Below the pieces are notes generated by a model, which was not told the DNA's origin, did no database searches, and saw only the letters and a list, made by a program, of their open reading frames with translations. The position numbers and the translations under genes were made by a program. 64,000 nt of DNA from Buddleja alternifolia. Taxonomy: Eukaryota > Streptophyta > Magnoliopsida > Lamiales > Scrophulariaceae. Positions 32,553-44,449 of the stretch are shown here, piece after piece. The stretch is from NCBI GenBank assembly GCA_019426215.1, contig CM033400.1:15484568-15548567 (forward strand), given 5' to 3'. Positions within the stretch are counted from its first letter, which is position 1, and each line of letters begins with the position of its first letter.

Positions 32553-34249
32553 TGTTGGGTTTTGTGAAAAATAACATAAACGCAGTGGAAGGATTTCAAA
32601 ATTTTTTCTTTTAAAGTCCAAAGTTGAATTCAATGATTGCATATTCAAATTGCACGATAAACTTAACAAATAAAACTTACTCGTTAGAACGAAGTTGTTG
32701 GAGAATTTCTTCTTCCTCCAAGTACAACAAATTTTGAACTTGATCCGAACAACGAAAATACGTCGTCTCTAAATTGTCACGCACGGATCAACAATCGAAA
32801 AATTTCCCATTTGAATCTCTAATGGGCGACAGTTAGGGTTTAGAGAAGGGGAGGAATATTTTCTCTTCTTTCTTTCTAGGAGAGTTGTGAAAGTTATGTT
32901 ATTCTCTTTCTTGTTCAAAGTCAAAGAGTCCTCATATACCTCATGGCTTATTGAACAAGTCAAAACAAAAGAACCCTAAAATTGAGCTCCTCTTGGACGT
33001 CTTCTAGAACACGGGATTTGTTTTGTTTAATTAATCTTATTTCAATTAATAATTTATTATATCCAATGAATAAATTAATTAATTAAATAACCAAATTAAT
33101 TAGATAAATTAATTCATTAATATATTTATCTAGGAAATTAATGAATAATTAATCTTATCCATATAATTAATTATATCATCGAATGAATAATTAATTATTT
33201 AATTTATCCAATAACTTAAAACTCCTAGAAGAAAAATAGAAATTCCTTTTTCATTTTTCTTTATCAATCCTTTAGCGCGACTCTTTATGTTCGTTTTGTT
33301 TGGCAATGAGAGGAAACCAAAGGAAGTGGGTAACACCTAACCAGTCATGTGGCCCACTTCGTAACCCAAACGAAACTGAATGATAGGATTATTCCGCAAC
33401 CTTCCAATCGTTAATACCATGTAAGTATAAACCCTTTGTTCATGTACCCCAGTTAAGTGAGAGTCATGGCTATGTCAAACTCATTGGACTTGACCATATG
33501 TATTAATTATAATAATACATGATCATTGAGATCGATTTAGTACCTATTTGCTTTGGCTAAAGACTTTGATCTCTATTTATCTATAATGACATGGGATACT
33601 TTCTCACTCACTTATGAGAGAACAAATCCCATTTAGATATCAGCTAAGACTACCATTTGCCCATCAAGCTGCATTTCAAGGTCGACCCCACCAAAGGGTG
33701 AATTGGGTCTAACTACTCTAATGAAATACTGAAATACTTGACGTCACAAATGCATCTTCAGCATGATGTTTCAGGTCAAAGGTTCACTTACACATATTAC
33801 GCATAATCAGTTCTGTCATTGACAGTGACAGAGTGAAAACCCATGTGACAGAACTGATGTGAATCGTGTTTGAGCATATTAGTTTCACTGATGTGCCTAC
33901 AATCTTAATCTCCTATCATCCAATGATACTAGACAGACACTCCTACGTCAGAGATAAGATTGTACAAGTGTTCTAAGTCTTTATTTTTCTATTAAAGACT
34001 TCACTTTACTTGCGAACTTGTTTTTAGTAATCAAGATCAATCTCTCTAGTGCCAATCTTCCTATCCCATAGGAAGTAGAGAGATCACACTGAAAACACGG
34101 ACAAAATATTTTACACTACTTATAGATGCAAATACGATTTAAGTGAAAACTAAATAAATGCCTTTATTAATAATATCGAAATAAGTTAATTGCAAGATAG
34201 ATGCCCTAACACTCTATCCTCTATGCCATCTGAGGGCATCATCCTAACA
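32553..34249 (-). repeat. 3' LTR of a Tork-like copia element
   Basis: A block of 1697 bp with TGTTGGG at its plus-strand start and CCTAACA at its end. It is followed at 34250 by ATCTCCCACTTGCACTC, a polypurine-tract region on the minus strand, and then by copia RNase H. No second LTR is in the window, so the boundaries rest on the TG...CA ends and the tract. Confidence 0.8.
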
Positions 34250-36735
34250 ATCTCCCACTTGCACTCAATGCCATTCATTGTGGTATCTTATACCCATCCC
34301 TTCCAGGTGTCGGTCCAGAACAGCCTGAGGTAGTGGTTTGGTGAACGGGTCAGCTATATTGTCAGCTGAGGCTATTTTTTGCACTGTTATCTCTCCTCAG
34401 TCAACGATATCTCTAATGATGTGAAATATTCTCTCAATGTGTTTGAACTTGTTATGAGACCTTAGTTCCTTAGCTTGAGCTATTGCTCCATTGTTATCAC
34501 AATAAAGTGGCAACGAGAGCTGTGAACTAGGAACCACTTCAAGTTCACCAAGGAAATTTCTCATCCAAACAGCTTCTTTGGCTGCCTCTTAGGCTGCCAC
34601 ATATTCAGCTTCAGTGGTGGAATTTGCAGTTGTGCTTTGCTTGGAGCTCTTCCAAGACACCGCCCCACCATTAAGCGTGAAAACAAACCCTAAAGTGGAT
34701 TTACGGTCATCGACATCAAACTAGAAGTCCGAGTCAGTGTAACCTTCCATCTTCAGGTCTCCACCTCCATAGATGAGAATCATATCCATAGTTCTTTTGA
34801 GATACTTTAGGATATTCTTCACAGCTATCCAATGTTCCTTCCCCGGGTTTGCCTGAAATCGACTCACCACACTTACAGCATAGGCAATGTCGGATCTTGT
34901 ACATAGGATTGCATACATTAAGCTACCAACTGCAGAAGCATAGGGTACTTTACTCATCGCCTCTCTATCTTCCTCACTTTGAGGACATATAGATTTGGAC
35001 AAGTGTACTCCATGTCTCATGGGAAGGAACCCTTCCTTAGAATTATCCATCCTAAACCTCTTTAGGACCTTTTCTAAAAGGCTTGGGAGAGACCTATCAT
35101 TCTATTCGTTTTATCTCTATGGATACAAATTCCTAGAATGTAAGTTGCTTCTCCCAAGTCTTTCATGGAAAACGTACTCAAAAGCCATTTCTTGGCTTTG
35201 ATGAGCATTCCCACATCATTTCCTATAAGTAGAATGTCATCCACATATATTACTAAGAATGAGATTTTGCTTCCACTAGTCTTTTTGTAGACACAGGGTT
35301 CATCTTCATTCTTGATAAAGCCATATCCTTTTACTACTTCATCAAAATGGAGATTCTAGCTTTTGGATGCTTGCTTGAGACCGTATATGGACCTCTCAAG
35401 TTTACATACTTTATGGATATTGATCTCGGGTACAAAACTCCTTGGCTGTTCTATATAGATATCCTCCTCGAGGAATCCATTTAGGAAAGCTGTTTTGACA
35501 TCCATCTACCATATCTCATAGTTTAAGTATGCAGCTATGGATAACAGTATTCGGATGGACTTTATCATGGCCACGGGCGAAAGGGTTTCTTGATAGTCAA
35601 TTCCTTCTCTTTGACTATACCCTTTCGCTACGAGCCAGGCTTTAAAGGTGTCAACTTTGCCATCGCTACCCATCTTTCTTTTGTAGATCCACTTATATCC
35701 TATAGGTTTGACACCTTCAAGACGATCTACCAAAGTCCAGACTTAGTTCGATTGCATAGAGTCCATCTCAGTTTCCATCGCTTCTCGCCATCTTGAAGCG
35801 TCGACATTCACCATCGCTTGATCATAGGTACAAGCATCATCTTCATGACCCTCTTGTACTACAGTGTGGAGTTGAGGCTCCCCCTGCAGTAGATACCCAT
35901 ACCTCTCAAGTTCATGTGGTATTCTACCAGATCTACGTGGTGGTTGTGCTACTATTCGGTTCGTCTTTGGTTCTTGGACAGATGTCTCAGCGGGAGTTTC
36001 ATTTTGTTTTTCTAGAACAATCGTTCTACCTTTTTCTCCTTCCAAGATGAATTCATCTTCAAGGAAATGGGCTTGTAGGGCCGCCATGATGCTCTGATCA
36101 TCAAGTAGGTAAAAAAAGAATTCCATAGAATCTTCTTGACATAAGCAGTACATCCCCAAATCTTAATATGATTAAGACTTGGTTTCCTATTATTCCACAT
36201 CTCATGCGAAGTCTTAGGAACGGATTTGAAGGGGCATCTGTTTATAAGCAGTAGTAAGGAGCGCGTATCCCCACAACGAAATTGGTAAATCAGTGTAACT
36301 AAGCATGGAACGAACCATGTCCAACAAAGTTCGGTTCCTTCGCTCGGCTAGTCCATTCAGTTGAGGAGTTGCTGGTGGTGTTAGTTGTAACATTATTCCT
36401 TGTTCTCTAAGGAATTCATCAAACTCGGCACTCATATATTCTCCTCCGCGATCCGATCGCAGAGTTTTTATATGTTGCCTAGTTTGATTTTCTACCAAAG
36501 CTTTGAACTCTTTGAACCTTTCAAAGAATTCAGACTTTTGCTTCATCAGATACACTAGACCATATCTTGAATGATCATCTGTGAAAGTGATGAAGTAACA
36601 GAAACCCCCAAAGGCCATTTCTCCAAATGGTCCTCAAACGTCGGTGTGCACTAATCCTAAGACTTAAGTGGCTCATTCAAAAGTCCCAGTGAAGGGTGAT
36701 CTATCCATCTTGCCTAAGACACATGATTCACATCT
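34250..36735 (-). pseudogene. pol: Tork-like copia pol remnant (integrase, RT, RNase H)
   Basis: Minus-strand order: integrase (36735-36214) with CESC zinc half, DDHSRYGLVYLM, RSDRGGEY and NGLAERRNRT; then the spacer frame 36159-35743; RT in 35733-35506 and onward with YVDD at about 35238-35249; RNase H in 35050-34580 with the SKVPYASAVGSLMYA block. The style matches Tork/TAR-type copia rather than SIRE. Stops and shifts are frequent. Gag, PBS and 5' LTR are missing because the SIRE-C LTR abuts at about 36736. Confidence 0.82.
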
Positions 36736-38051
36736 CTAATAGACTCACCTAGAATTCTACTAGCGACTTAGAGATGAAGTTGAAGATCAGTGTCTGAAGG
36801 CAAGCGAAGATGAAGATTTGTCTTAAGCGACTACCAATCGCTATGGACTTATGAATCAAGCGCTCGAACCACTAAAGCGATCAAGAAGATCAGATTCACC
36901 TGAAATAAATTCCAAAGTCACTAAGGACTTAAATGCAATCATTTAAGGGGCATTTATTTTCAATGGGAAATAAATTTAAATGCATTAAATTCTTAATAAG
37001 AGCATTAAAAGTGATAAGGACATATTTTTATACGGAGCAAGCTACCTATTGTCTTAGATTGTCAGAATTTCAGAGTTCAAACCTGCCACATCAAATCAGT
37101 GCAGCAGGATTTCAGAAATGTCAGAGAAAAGGTATGATTCACTCCCGCGTGAGAGGCACGCATCTACATCTGTCCAATGGACAAATCCCAAGAAAATGTC
37201 TATAAATACCTTACCTCAGCAAACCCTAATTAACACGTACATACACAAGAGGGTCAACACTTTGCTGAAATATTTTCTTAAGAAAAGCTTAGAAACTCCA
37301 TAACCAAAATTCTTTCAAGCTTTCTACTTACATTCCAAACAGTCGTAGATATCTCAAACATCTTTAAAGAAGAACCATATATTATTATTGAGATATCTTA
37401 AGTTGTTTGAACTTCCTAAAATCAAACAAACCCGTGATCAAAACCCTCAACCTCATCTATTTGTGTGAAAAATTTGTTGACTCTACAAGTAGTATTTCTA
37501 AGTGAGAGAAGTTTGTTATTCAAGATCTTCATTGGTGCTGAAGTCTGTGTGATCAAGGTGCCCAAGATCATCATCCCCACCTCTATTTTGTAGAAGCCTC
37601 TGTGTGATCCTTCGATAATCAATTTTGTGGAATTCCTCCAAGTGTTCAAGGAGAAGAAGGATGTAGCTGAGATTACACCACCCAGTGAACCTTACAAATT
37701 CTTGTGTTATTTATTGTCATATTTTCTTACTTTATATTCTATCATTTATCTTGAAAAAAAGAGGGGTAAAACGGTTAAGCGACTATTTGACCAAAACGAA
37801 CGCTAAAGCTTTAAAATCATTTCCACTGTGCTAACCCTAATTAAACGATCTAATCTTTACCCTACTTTGGTAAATTTCTAAAATCACTAAGTCTAAGTTA
37901 TCTTTACTGTAGCGCCTGACCTAGTGCTCAGCTCCCTAAGCGTTCAAATCTTTAAAAGTGATACGAAATTTTTGAAGTCGAAAAAGACTTCAGGGTCAAT
38001 TCAACCCCCCCCCCTTTTCAAGACCCTTTCGTATGCTGCTTGGGACCATCA
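36736..38051 (+). repeat. 5' LTR of SIRE-C, truncated at its left end
   Basis: It matches the SIRE-N LTR in sense orientation from about 200-300 bp inside that LTR; the TGTTAG start is absent. TATA box GTCTATAAATACC at 37198-37210, a C10 run at 38005-38014, and end ...GGGACCATCA at 38051 just before the PBS. Confidence 0.85.
37198..37210 (+). promoter_or_regulatory. TATA box in the SIRE-C LTR
   Basis: GTCTATAAATACC, at the position equivalent to the TATA boxes of the other SIRE LTRs. Confidence 0.7.
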
Positions 38052-38053
38052 AG

Positions 38054-38067
38054 TGGTATCAGAGCGG
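38054..38067 (+). other. Primer binding site of SIRE-C (initiator tRNA-Met)
   Basis: TGGTATCAGAGCGG two bases after the LTR end, identical to SIRE-A. It forms the 3' arm of a U5/PBS hairpin (38033-38059) with three G-U pairs. Confidence 0.92.
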
Positions 38068-38159
38068 TTGAAGTAGAAACCTAAGTATTTTCGAGCGTAA
38101 CTGCTTGTTTAGATCCACTTTTCTAAACTTAGTCGCTTTATTTATTTTAATCTCATATC

Positions 38160-40032
38160 ATGGCTTTTAACAAGATTCCTAAGCTGGTTGAATCAAACTA
38201 TGATTCATGGAAACTTAGAGCATTTGCATATCTATGTTCATGTGATAATGAGATGTGTGATGTAATTACAGATGGCCCCATTCATATCATGAAAGTTGTA
38301 ACTCGAGCCCCTGGAGCGACTGAGGCTACTCCAGATGGTTATGGCGAGAAGCCTAAGTTAGAATGGAAGCCAGAAGATCGAAAAAGAGCAAATTTATATA
38401 ATGTTGGACGAAGCGCACTCTACTCAGCGTTAGGAGACAATGATGCATTGTTAAACAAGATCAAGCAATGTAAGACTTTAAAAGAGATATGGGATAAATT
38501 AGCTATCGTATGTGAAGGTTCAGCACAGATGAAGGAGAGCAAGCTCTCCATAGCAATGCAAAGATTTGAGCATTTCAAAATGCAAAACAATGAGATGCTA
38601 GAACAATTGGACGCAAGATTCACTTTGCTCATTACAGAGTTAGCATCACTAGACAAGGAGTTTACTAACAAGGAAATTGTCAACAACATATTCAAAAGTC
38701 TTCCAAACAAGTATTTGATCAAGATGGTTGCCATGAGAGAATCACAAACATTGAAAGCTCTAACTCTTGAACATGTATTTTCAGAGCTGAAGGCATTTGA
38801 ATCAGCGACACAATGACTTCTACATCAGCGACTGAATCAGGAACCCTGATAGCTACTACTAAGAACAAGGGAAAAAGATAGTGAGTGAGGTGAAAGCGAC
38901 AGAATCAAATGAGAAAAAGGAAATGGCATCATTAGTTAAGAAATTCAAGAAATTTTTAAGATACGAAAAGAGAAACTCTTCTGGACAGACCTCATTTCAA
39001 ACCCATCCCCCTGCACCAGCGCCTCAGTATCAAGCGCCAGTGTATTCTATTCCTAAGCCTCCAGCGCCAGTTCCATATCAAGCATCTCCTACTCCTACTC
39101 AGAATCTCTCAGAGCCAACAATTTCCAAGCGATTAACCACTGAACAGAAAATGAAAACTAACCTTTGTTATAACTGCAGGAAACCAGGGCACTACCAGGT
39201 AAATTGCCCTTATTCGATTGTATCTAAGCCCACAAGGCACGATCATGTGGATAGAAACCAATTCAGGAGCAACCTTCACCAACAAAGTTTGCTAGCGGAA
39301 TCTGAACCATTCTCCACACCTGAAGAGGATTTGGAATCATTAGATGAAAGTAGTGATGATGAGCCAACAAGCAACTCGGTGTTAATTTATCTTATGGCAA
39401 GAGATGAAGAAGCGTCTGATGACTTGCTATCTAACGTAAACACTGAATTGTCTCATCCTCTTTCTTATGATGAAGTACTTGACAAAGTAACTGAGTATTA
39501 CAAAGAATGTCAAGATGCCGCCAAAATATATCAAAATCACTTCGATATTATTTCATTGCTCACAAGTGATAAAATGACGCTCAAGGCAGAGTTGCAAGTT
39601 CAGCAACAATGCATTGAGAAGAATCAATCACTTGAGAGTGAAATGATTCAATTAAAAAGTGATATTGATATGATAGTCAAGAGAGAAGCTGAATTGATCG
39701 CTAGACTTGTCAAATCAGAGCAGTTTGTCTCATTATTATCCAAAGCGTCAAGAAACCTAGATAATGTGACTGAAGTAACCAGACTTTTTGGTGAAAAGAC
39801 CGGTTTAGGTTGTGATAAATTTGGTCAAAAATCAAAAGCGCCTAAGGTTACGGCAACTAACAAAGTAAAAGATGTATCCTTTGATGAGAAGAGTTCAAAC
39901 AGTCAAATGCTGAATGAACCCGAGGACAATGGTAAGAGGCCAAATGAGAAGGTCAATACCAACTCAGGAAATAAGGAGAAAACGAAAGTGAATGATTCGC
40001 AGAAGAAGGTTCATCCAAAGGCTCAAAAGGCC
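38160..40032 (+). pseudogene. gag: Gag of SIRE-C, frameshifted and cut by Athila-2
   Basis: It starts MAFNKIPKL at 38160. The first frame, open to 38816, carries the copia Gag domain. After shifts between 38810 and 38885, the second frame has a CX2CX4HX4C knuckle (CYNCRKPGHYQVNC near 39165-39206) and the coiled-coil-like part. At 40033 the reading passes into Athila-2 LTR sequence. The last part of gag (KTRQIWVPK) reappears at 62427. Confidence 0.88.
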
Positions 40033-40760
40033 CTAATCTTACAAGCTTAGCTCATAGTTGATGGCATAAAAGACATAGATAGATTCATATACATATTCAT
40101 GGACAATAATGAAAAGAGAAAGCTATTAAAACTCCCTATGTTAAATTGATGATGGATCTTCACTTCAATATTCAATCCCCAAGCTAACCTTCCTTCTTGA
40201 TCTCTTCTAATTAATGAGAAAGTGGCCCCAAAACCCAGAAAATCCCTTTGAATCCCCAGGAGTTCAAACCCTTCAAATGAGCTCAAAATTTCCTTTTATA
40301 GCTTCCAAAAAGGGTTACAGTGGTGCCCAAGCGCGGGTGGATCAGCGCCTAGGCGCCGCCTACGTGGCAGGAGTTTCTTGGGGGAAAAGTTGGGCTACGC
40401 TGAGGTGCGACATAGGTGGCCCTCGGGCGCGGGAGGTATCGCGCCTAGGCACCGTACTGCGTGGGCTGCCTCTTCTTCTCTTCGGCTGGCGCCTGGGCGT
40501 GGGTATGTGCACACTTACTACTTCTCTTCATTTTCTAGCGCCAGGGCACGAGTAATGTGGCGCCTAGGCACCAGCATGCGAACGTTTCTCTAAAGTTCGT
40601 TTGAAATGCCGTCTTTTGCCCTTCTCTTCGTGTATTGTCGCTTAATACCTGAATTCACTTAACACACATATTACAAGTGCGAGTGGCACAATTCACGCTA
40701 TTAATGGACCTAAATTGTCAATAAAAGGGCTAAAAGCACATGCAAAAACGACTCCTATCA
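40033..40760 (-). repeat. 3' LTR of Athila-2, truncated by about 680 bp
   Basis: It matches 61684-62423. The first part of the LTR (61003-61683 in the other copy) is missing on the left, where SIRE-C gag joins at a shared CTAA (40033-40036). It contains GGCGCC/GCCTAGG words at 40330-40570. Confidence 0.9.
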
Positions 40761-42151
40761 ACACCCCCCCCCCCCCCAAAACTTATCAATTGCTCGTCCT
40801 CGAGCAATAAAAGCTATAGGATAGGAAAAACATCATCAAACATGGGAGAAACAAAAAGAAAAACTACCTAACTCACTTTTGTGGAGTACACGATTGCATT
40901 TAGAGAATGCAACAAGTCTTTGAACCCTTGAGTTACCTCAAAGGACAAGTATAGTCTCGTGAGGGTTTGCATACGATATACCCACAAAATCGTAAGATTT
41001 TCAACCCCAATCAATCAACGCAAATCAATATGATTATAAAAAATATACAATGGCATGAATCCATCTGTTTAAGCTCAAATTTACATATATATACACGTCA
41101 CACACTTGCTCATGTTACGCCTTAACATCGAAAAGACCATCCTAAGGGTGTAGTGTAATAAATCTCAAGTATTATAGTCGAGTGGCATTCTTACCACTTT
41201 TCAAGTATTAATCCCATATCTATCAATTTTCGATTAGTTACATGGCACGAGAATTGAAAAGAACTTCATAGCCACTTAAAATTCATCACTTAATCCACTT
41301 TAGGCGTTAACTTATGCAACTTTCAACTCAAAACATTAAAGGCTAGACCATGTGCACTGTTTGGTTCTCCTAGGCTTTCTATGACACCCTTGTAACGAAC
41401 ATTCGGCCAATAACTCCCAAAGTGGACGGCTTTAGGGTATTAAGTGTAGAGACACTCCTAAGGGCTTAATTGCTCGAGTGTCAAAGGCCACAAAACCAAA
41501 CTAGGTCCTTATTCACTTCACACTTGCATTGGCTTGAGCTTAGCTCAAATTAGCATAATAGTACAGTATTCTAGGCATGGTGCTCTTCGCCCCCAGTATC
41601 TATTAAGCCTGACTTTTGCATTCATACCAATGTTCAACCTCTTTTATTCTTGTTAAACATACAAAGTTAACATTCTCAGCTCATAACACATGTGAATATT
41701 CTACATTGATATTTCTGGGATCAAGCCTTTAAGTGTTTCACAATGGTTACCCACTCAACTTCTCTACCCTCGATTTATGTGCATATGTGAATCATCTTAA
41801 GAACAATCTAGTCTCGTTTAGGATCCCACAAGCAAGAAAACGATGTGTATAGTCACTAAAATCCACATTGATAAGAGAAAACATGCCATGTATTCAAATT
41901 AACCATTCTCAATGCATCAAAGTGAAGGGTTGAAATTCTATCCAAAAATTTTCAAATCTGCACAAGCTTCATATGTAGAGGCACCACCCCCCCCCCACCC
42001 CAAAAAAAAGTTGGACTGAAATATATAAAACATGGATAAACACAACTTTAAGGGATTTAGTATACTCTCCCCCCCCCCCCCTCCCAAACTTAACATGAAT
42101 ATTATCCCCAATGTTCGAAAAAGAGAAGGGCAAAGTACACATCACCATAGG
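40761..42151 (-). other. Athila-2 polypurine tract and 3' noncoding region
   Basis: A C-rich run at 40763-40777 (plus strand) is the polypurine tract. The rest has no gene but is strongly similar to 19183-20540 of Athila-1. C-rich runs at 41986-42000 and 42068-42090 are further purine tracts on the element's strand. It ends at the SIRE-N insertion (target ATAGG 42147-42151). Confidence 0.75.
42147..42151. repeat. Target site duplication of SIRE-N, left copy
   Basis: ATAGG; the same five bases are at 57930-57934. Athila-1 keeps the empty-site version CACCATAGGGAAGCTG near 20540. Confidence 0.93.
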
Positions 42152-43695
42152 TGTTGGTCCCAAGTGGCATACGAAATGGTCTAAAAGGGGGGGGGGGAGG
42201 TTGAATAGGCCCTGAAGTCTTTTTCGATTTCAAAAAGTTTCGTATTAAAAGGGTTTTGGACGTTTGACTAAGCGTTTACTTGAAATATAGACGCTTAGGC
42301 GAAGCGTCTGATGAAGAATGTTTTTAGAAAGTTAACTTAGACTTCAAGATTTGAATACTTTAACCGAGTAGGTTTAAGCGTTCAGTTCTTTAATCAGTGT
42401 TAGCATAGTGGAATGATTTTTGTAGTCTTCTTTTTAAAAGCTTTAGCGTCACAGAAAGTGTATTTAGTTGCTTAGCATTTGATTAAGTTTTACTTGATCA
42501 GTTTATGATATGACAATATGAAAACTGAATGTAAAGTAAGGAACACAATATTTGTAAGGTTCGTTGGGTGGTGTAATCCCAACTACGTCCTTCTTCTCCT
42601 TGGAGGCAATCCACTAAAATAATTCTCAAAGAATCACACAAAATCTTCTACAAATTAGGGAGAGATGGATGTCGATGACTTGAGCTCCTTGATCACACAG
42701 ATTTCTGCTCCAAATCACTTCAATCCCCTTGCTTCTTTCACCCAGAAATACTGCAAGTATCCAACTTCGACTTCACACATATCTCGAGGCTTGGATAGGG
42801 ATTTTCCTAAAAGGTTTGTTTGATTTTGATAAAGTTCAAACAACTAGGAATATCTCAGTAGCAATGTGGGTTTCTCTGAAAAGAATGTTTGAGATATTGA
42901 TTGACTGTCTCAGTAATTGAAGAAAAATAAAAGGAATATTTTCCTATAAAAGGAATATTTTTCTGAGATTGTAAGGAACGAGACTTCAATGCAACAGCAA
43001 TTCGACTTGGTAATTGTTCTCTTTTTTTTTGACTTGTTGTTGAAGTCCTATTTATAGGCATTCTTGGAAAAAGTGTCTGTTTGACACATGCACGAGCGCG
43101 TGTCTCTCACTTCCGCGAGTGAACAACTTTTGTCCTTTTTCCTGAAAATCTGCTGCACAAAAGTTGGTGCTGAAATCTTTAAATAGTTGACAGTCCAATA
43201 GGGTGGCTTCTCCGTACGTCTGAAAGTGCTTAACACATTTAATGCTCTTATCAGCATTTAATGCATTTGAATTAAATGCCCGTTGGCACTTAATGCATTG
43301 AGAATATTTGCATTAAACTCCTTCTGGACTTAGAAATAAATTCAGATGAAATCAGTCATTGATAGACGCTTATTCATCCTTGAATCACTTCTATCCTACG
43401 AGTGACGCTTGATGTAGCTGGTCATTCTAGACGCTTGGAATCTTCATCTTCATTTAGACTTCAGGCGCTTGAGTCTTCATACTTTACATCCGATAAACTC
43501 ACTCAGAACATATCAGACGCTCAGTCTAAGACGACTTAGCCTAACAATCTAGAATAAAAATAAACAAAGCCTATTACAAATCTAACGCTTCAAAGCTTAT
43601 ACAAGTTTCTAAGTAATATCAAACTTACATATTTTGGGGTCTAACATAAAGTCTTAATTGTCATAATCAAAACATCTAACATGAAATTCCTAACA
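42152..43695 (-). repeat. 3' LTR of SIRE-N
   Basis: 1544 bp, a direct repeat of 56377-57929. TGTTGG at the plus-strand start and CCTAACA at the end. TATA box at 43048-43059 (minus CCTATAAATAGG) and a G11 run at 42187-42197. It lacks about 20-26 bp present near 56480-56510 of the partner and differs from it at scattered sites. Confidence 0.95.
43048..43059 (-). promoter_or_regulatory. TATA box in the SIRE-N 3' LTR
   Basis: CCTATAAATAGG in sense; the same motif is in the other LTR near 57281-57292. Confidence 0.7.
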
Positions 43696-43711
43696 ATTTC
43701 CCCTTTTTTGA
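43696..43711 (-). other. Polypurine tract of SIRE-N
   Basis: The plus strand reads ATTTCCCCTTTTTTGA next to the LTR end, followed by TGATGGCAATAC as in SIRE-A. Confidence 0.9.
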
Positions 43712-44449
43712 TGATGGCAATACTTACTCTTTTATAGTTCAAGAGTTAGACAGCCAAAGTAAAAGTTAGCTTTGATTAGATAAGGTTAGATACAGTAGTT
43801 ACGCTTTAGCGAGATGATTCAGCTGAAAAATGCATTTTATATATCAATGATTACAAGCATTTTACAACCAAAAAAAAATATAAGAGACAAGAATATAGAT
43901 AATGCAAATCAAAAAGCTTTAACGACTTGGTCTAACTTTGTATCGCTTGGGCATTTCAGCTCGGATAGCTTCAGTTAGGTTATCTTCCAAAGTCATCATC
44001 ACTTCATGATCTTTGTTGATTATGAGCTTATTTTCTTCTTTTTGTCTCTTCTTGAAAGCAGTAAAGTATTTATCCCAATCAGTTGGGTCAATACCAATAT
44101 ACCTTAGGCAAATTCTGAAAGTTCGGATGAAGTCAGACATCTGCCTCTCTTCAGCTAAAATTCTTGAATCTGTAGGTTCTGGAATAGATGCTCTTTGAAG
44201 AGGGATGTCAAACTGTTCAAGCAGTGCTCTAGAAGGTATTGGTAGATTTGGATAGAGTGCTTGTGGAGGTTCTCTTAGCGTTCAACTAGACGCTCCATCA
44301 GAATCACTTACTCCAACAGCAGTTATCCAAGAAGGGAGACTTAGCATAGAAGGAGAAGGTAAAACTTGACGCTTAGGAGGCGGAGGCTTCTGAGCTCTTA
44401 AACTAGACGCTTTCCTCTTTTCTCCTTTCTTCTTCTCTTCCCCTTTGTT

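Larger units (their letters stand above)
36736..40032 (+). mobile_element. SIRE-C, left part (5' LTR, PBS, gag)
   Basis: A plus-strand SIRE-type element, the outermost host of the nest. This piece has a 5'-truncated LTR, PBS and most of gag and stops where Athila-2 sequence begins at 40033. It resumes at 62424. About 230 bp of gag is missing between the two pieces. Lesions in gag and pol suggest it is older than SIRE-A. Confidence 0.88.

Noticed and set aside
40763..40777. Long C-run that could be an assembly artefact
   Set aside because: It sits exactly at the polypurine tract position after the LTR and has a shorter counterpart in Athila-1, so it is treated as the tract; its exact length is uncertain.
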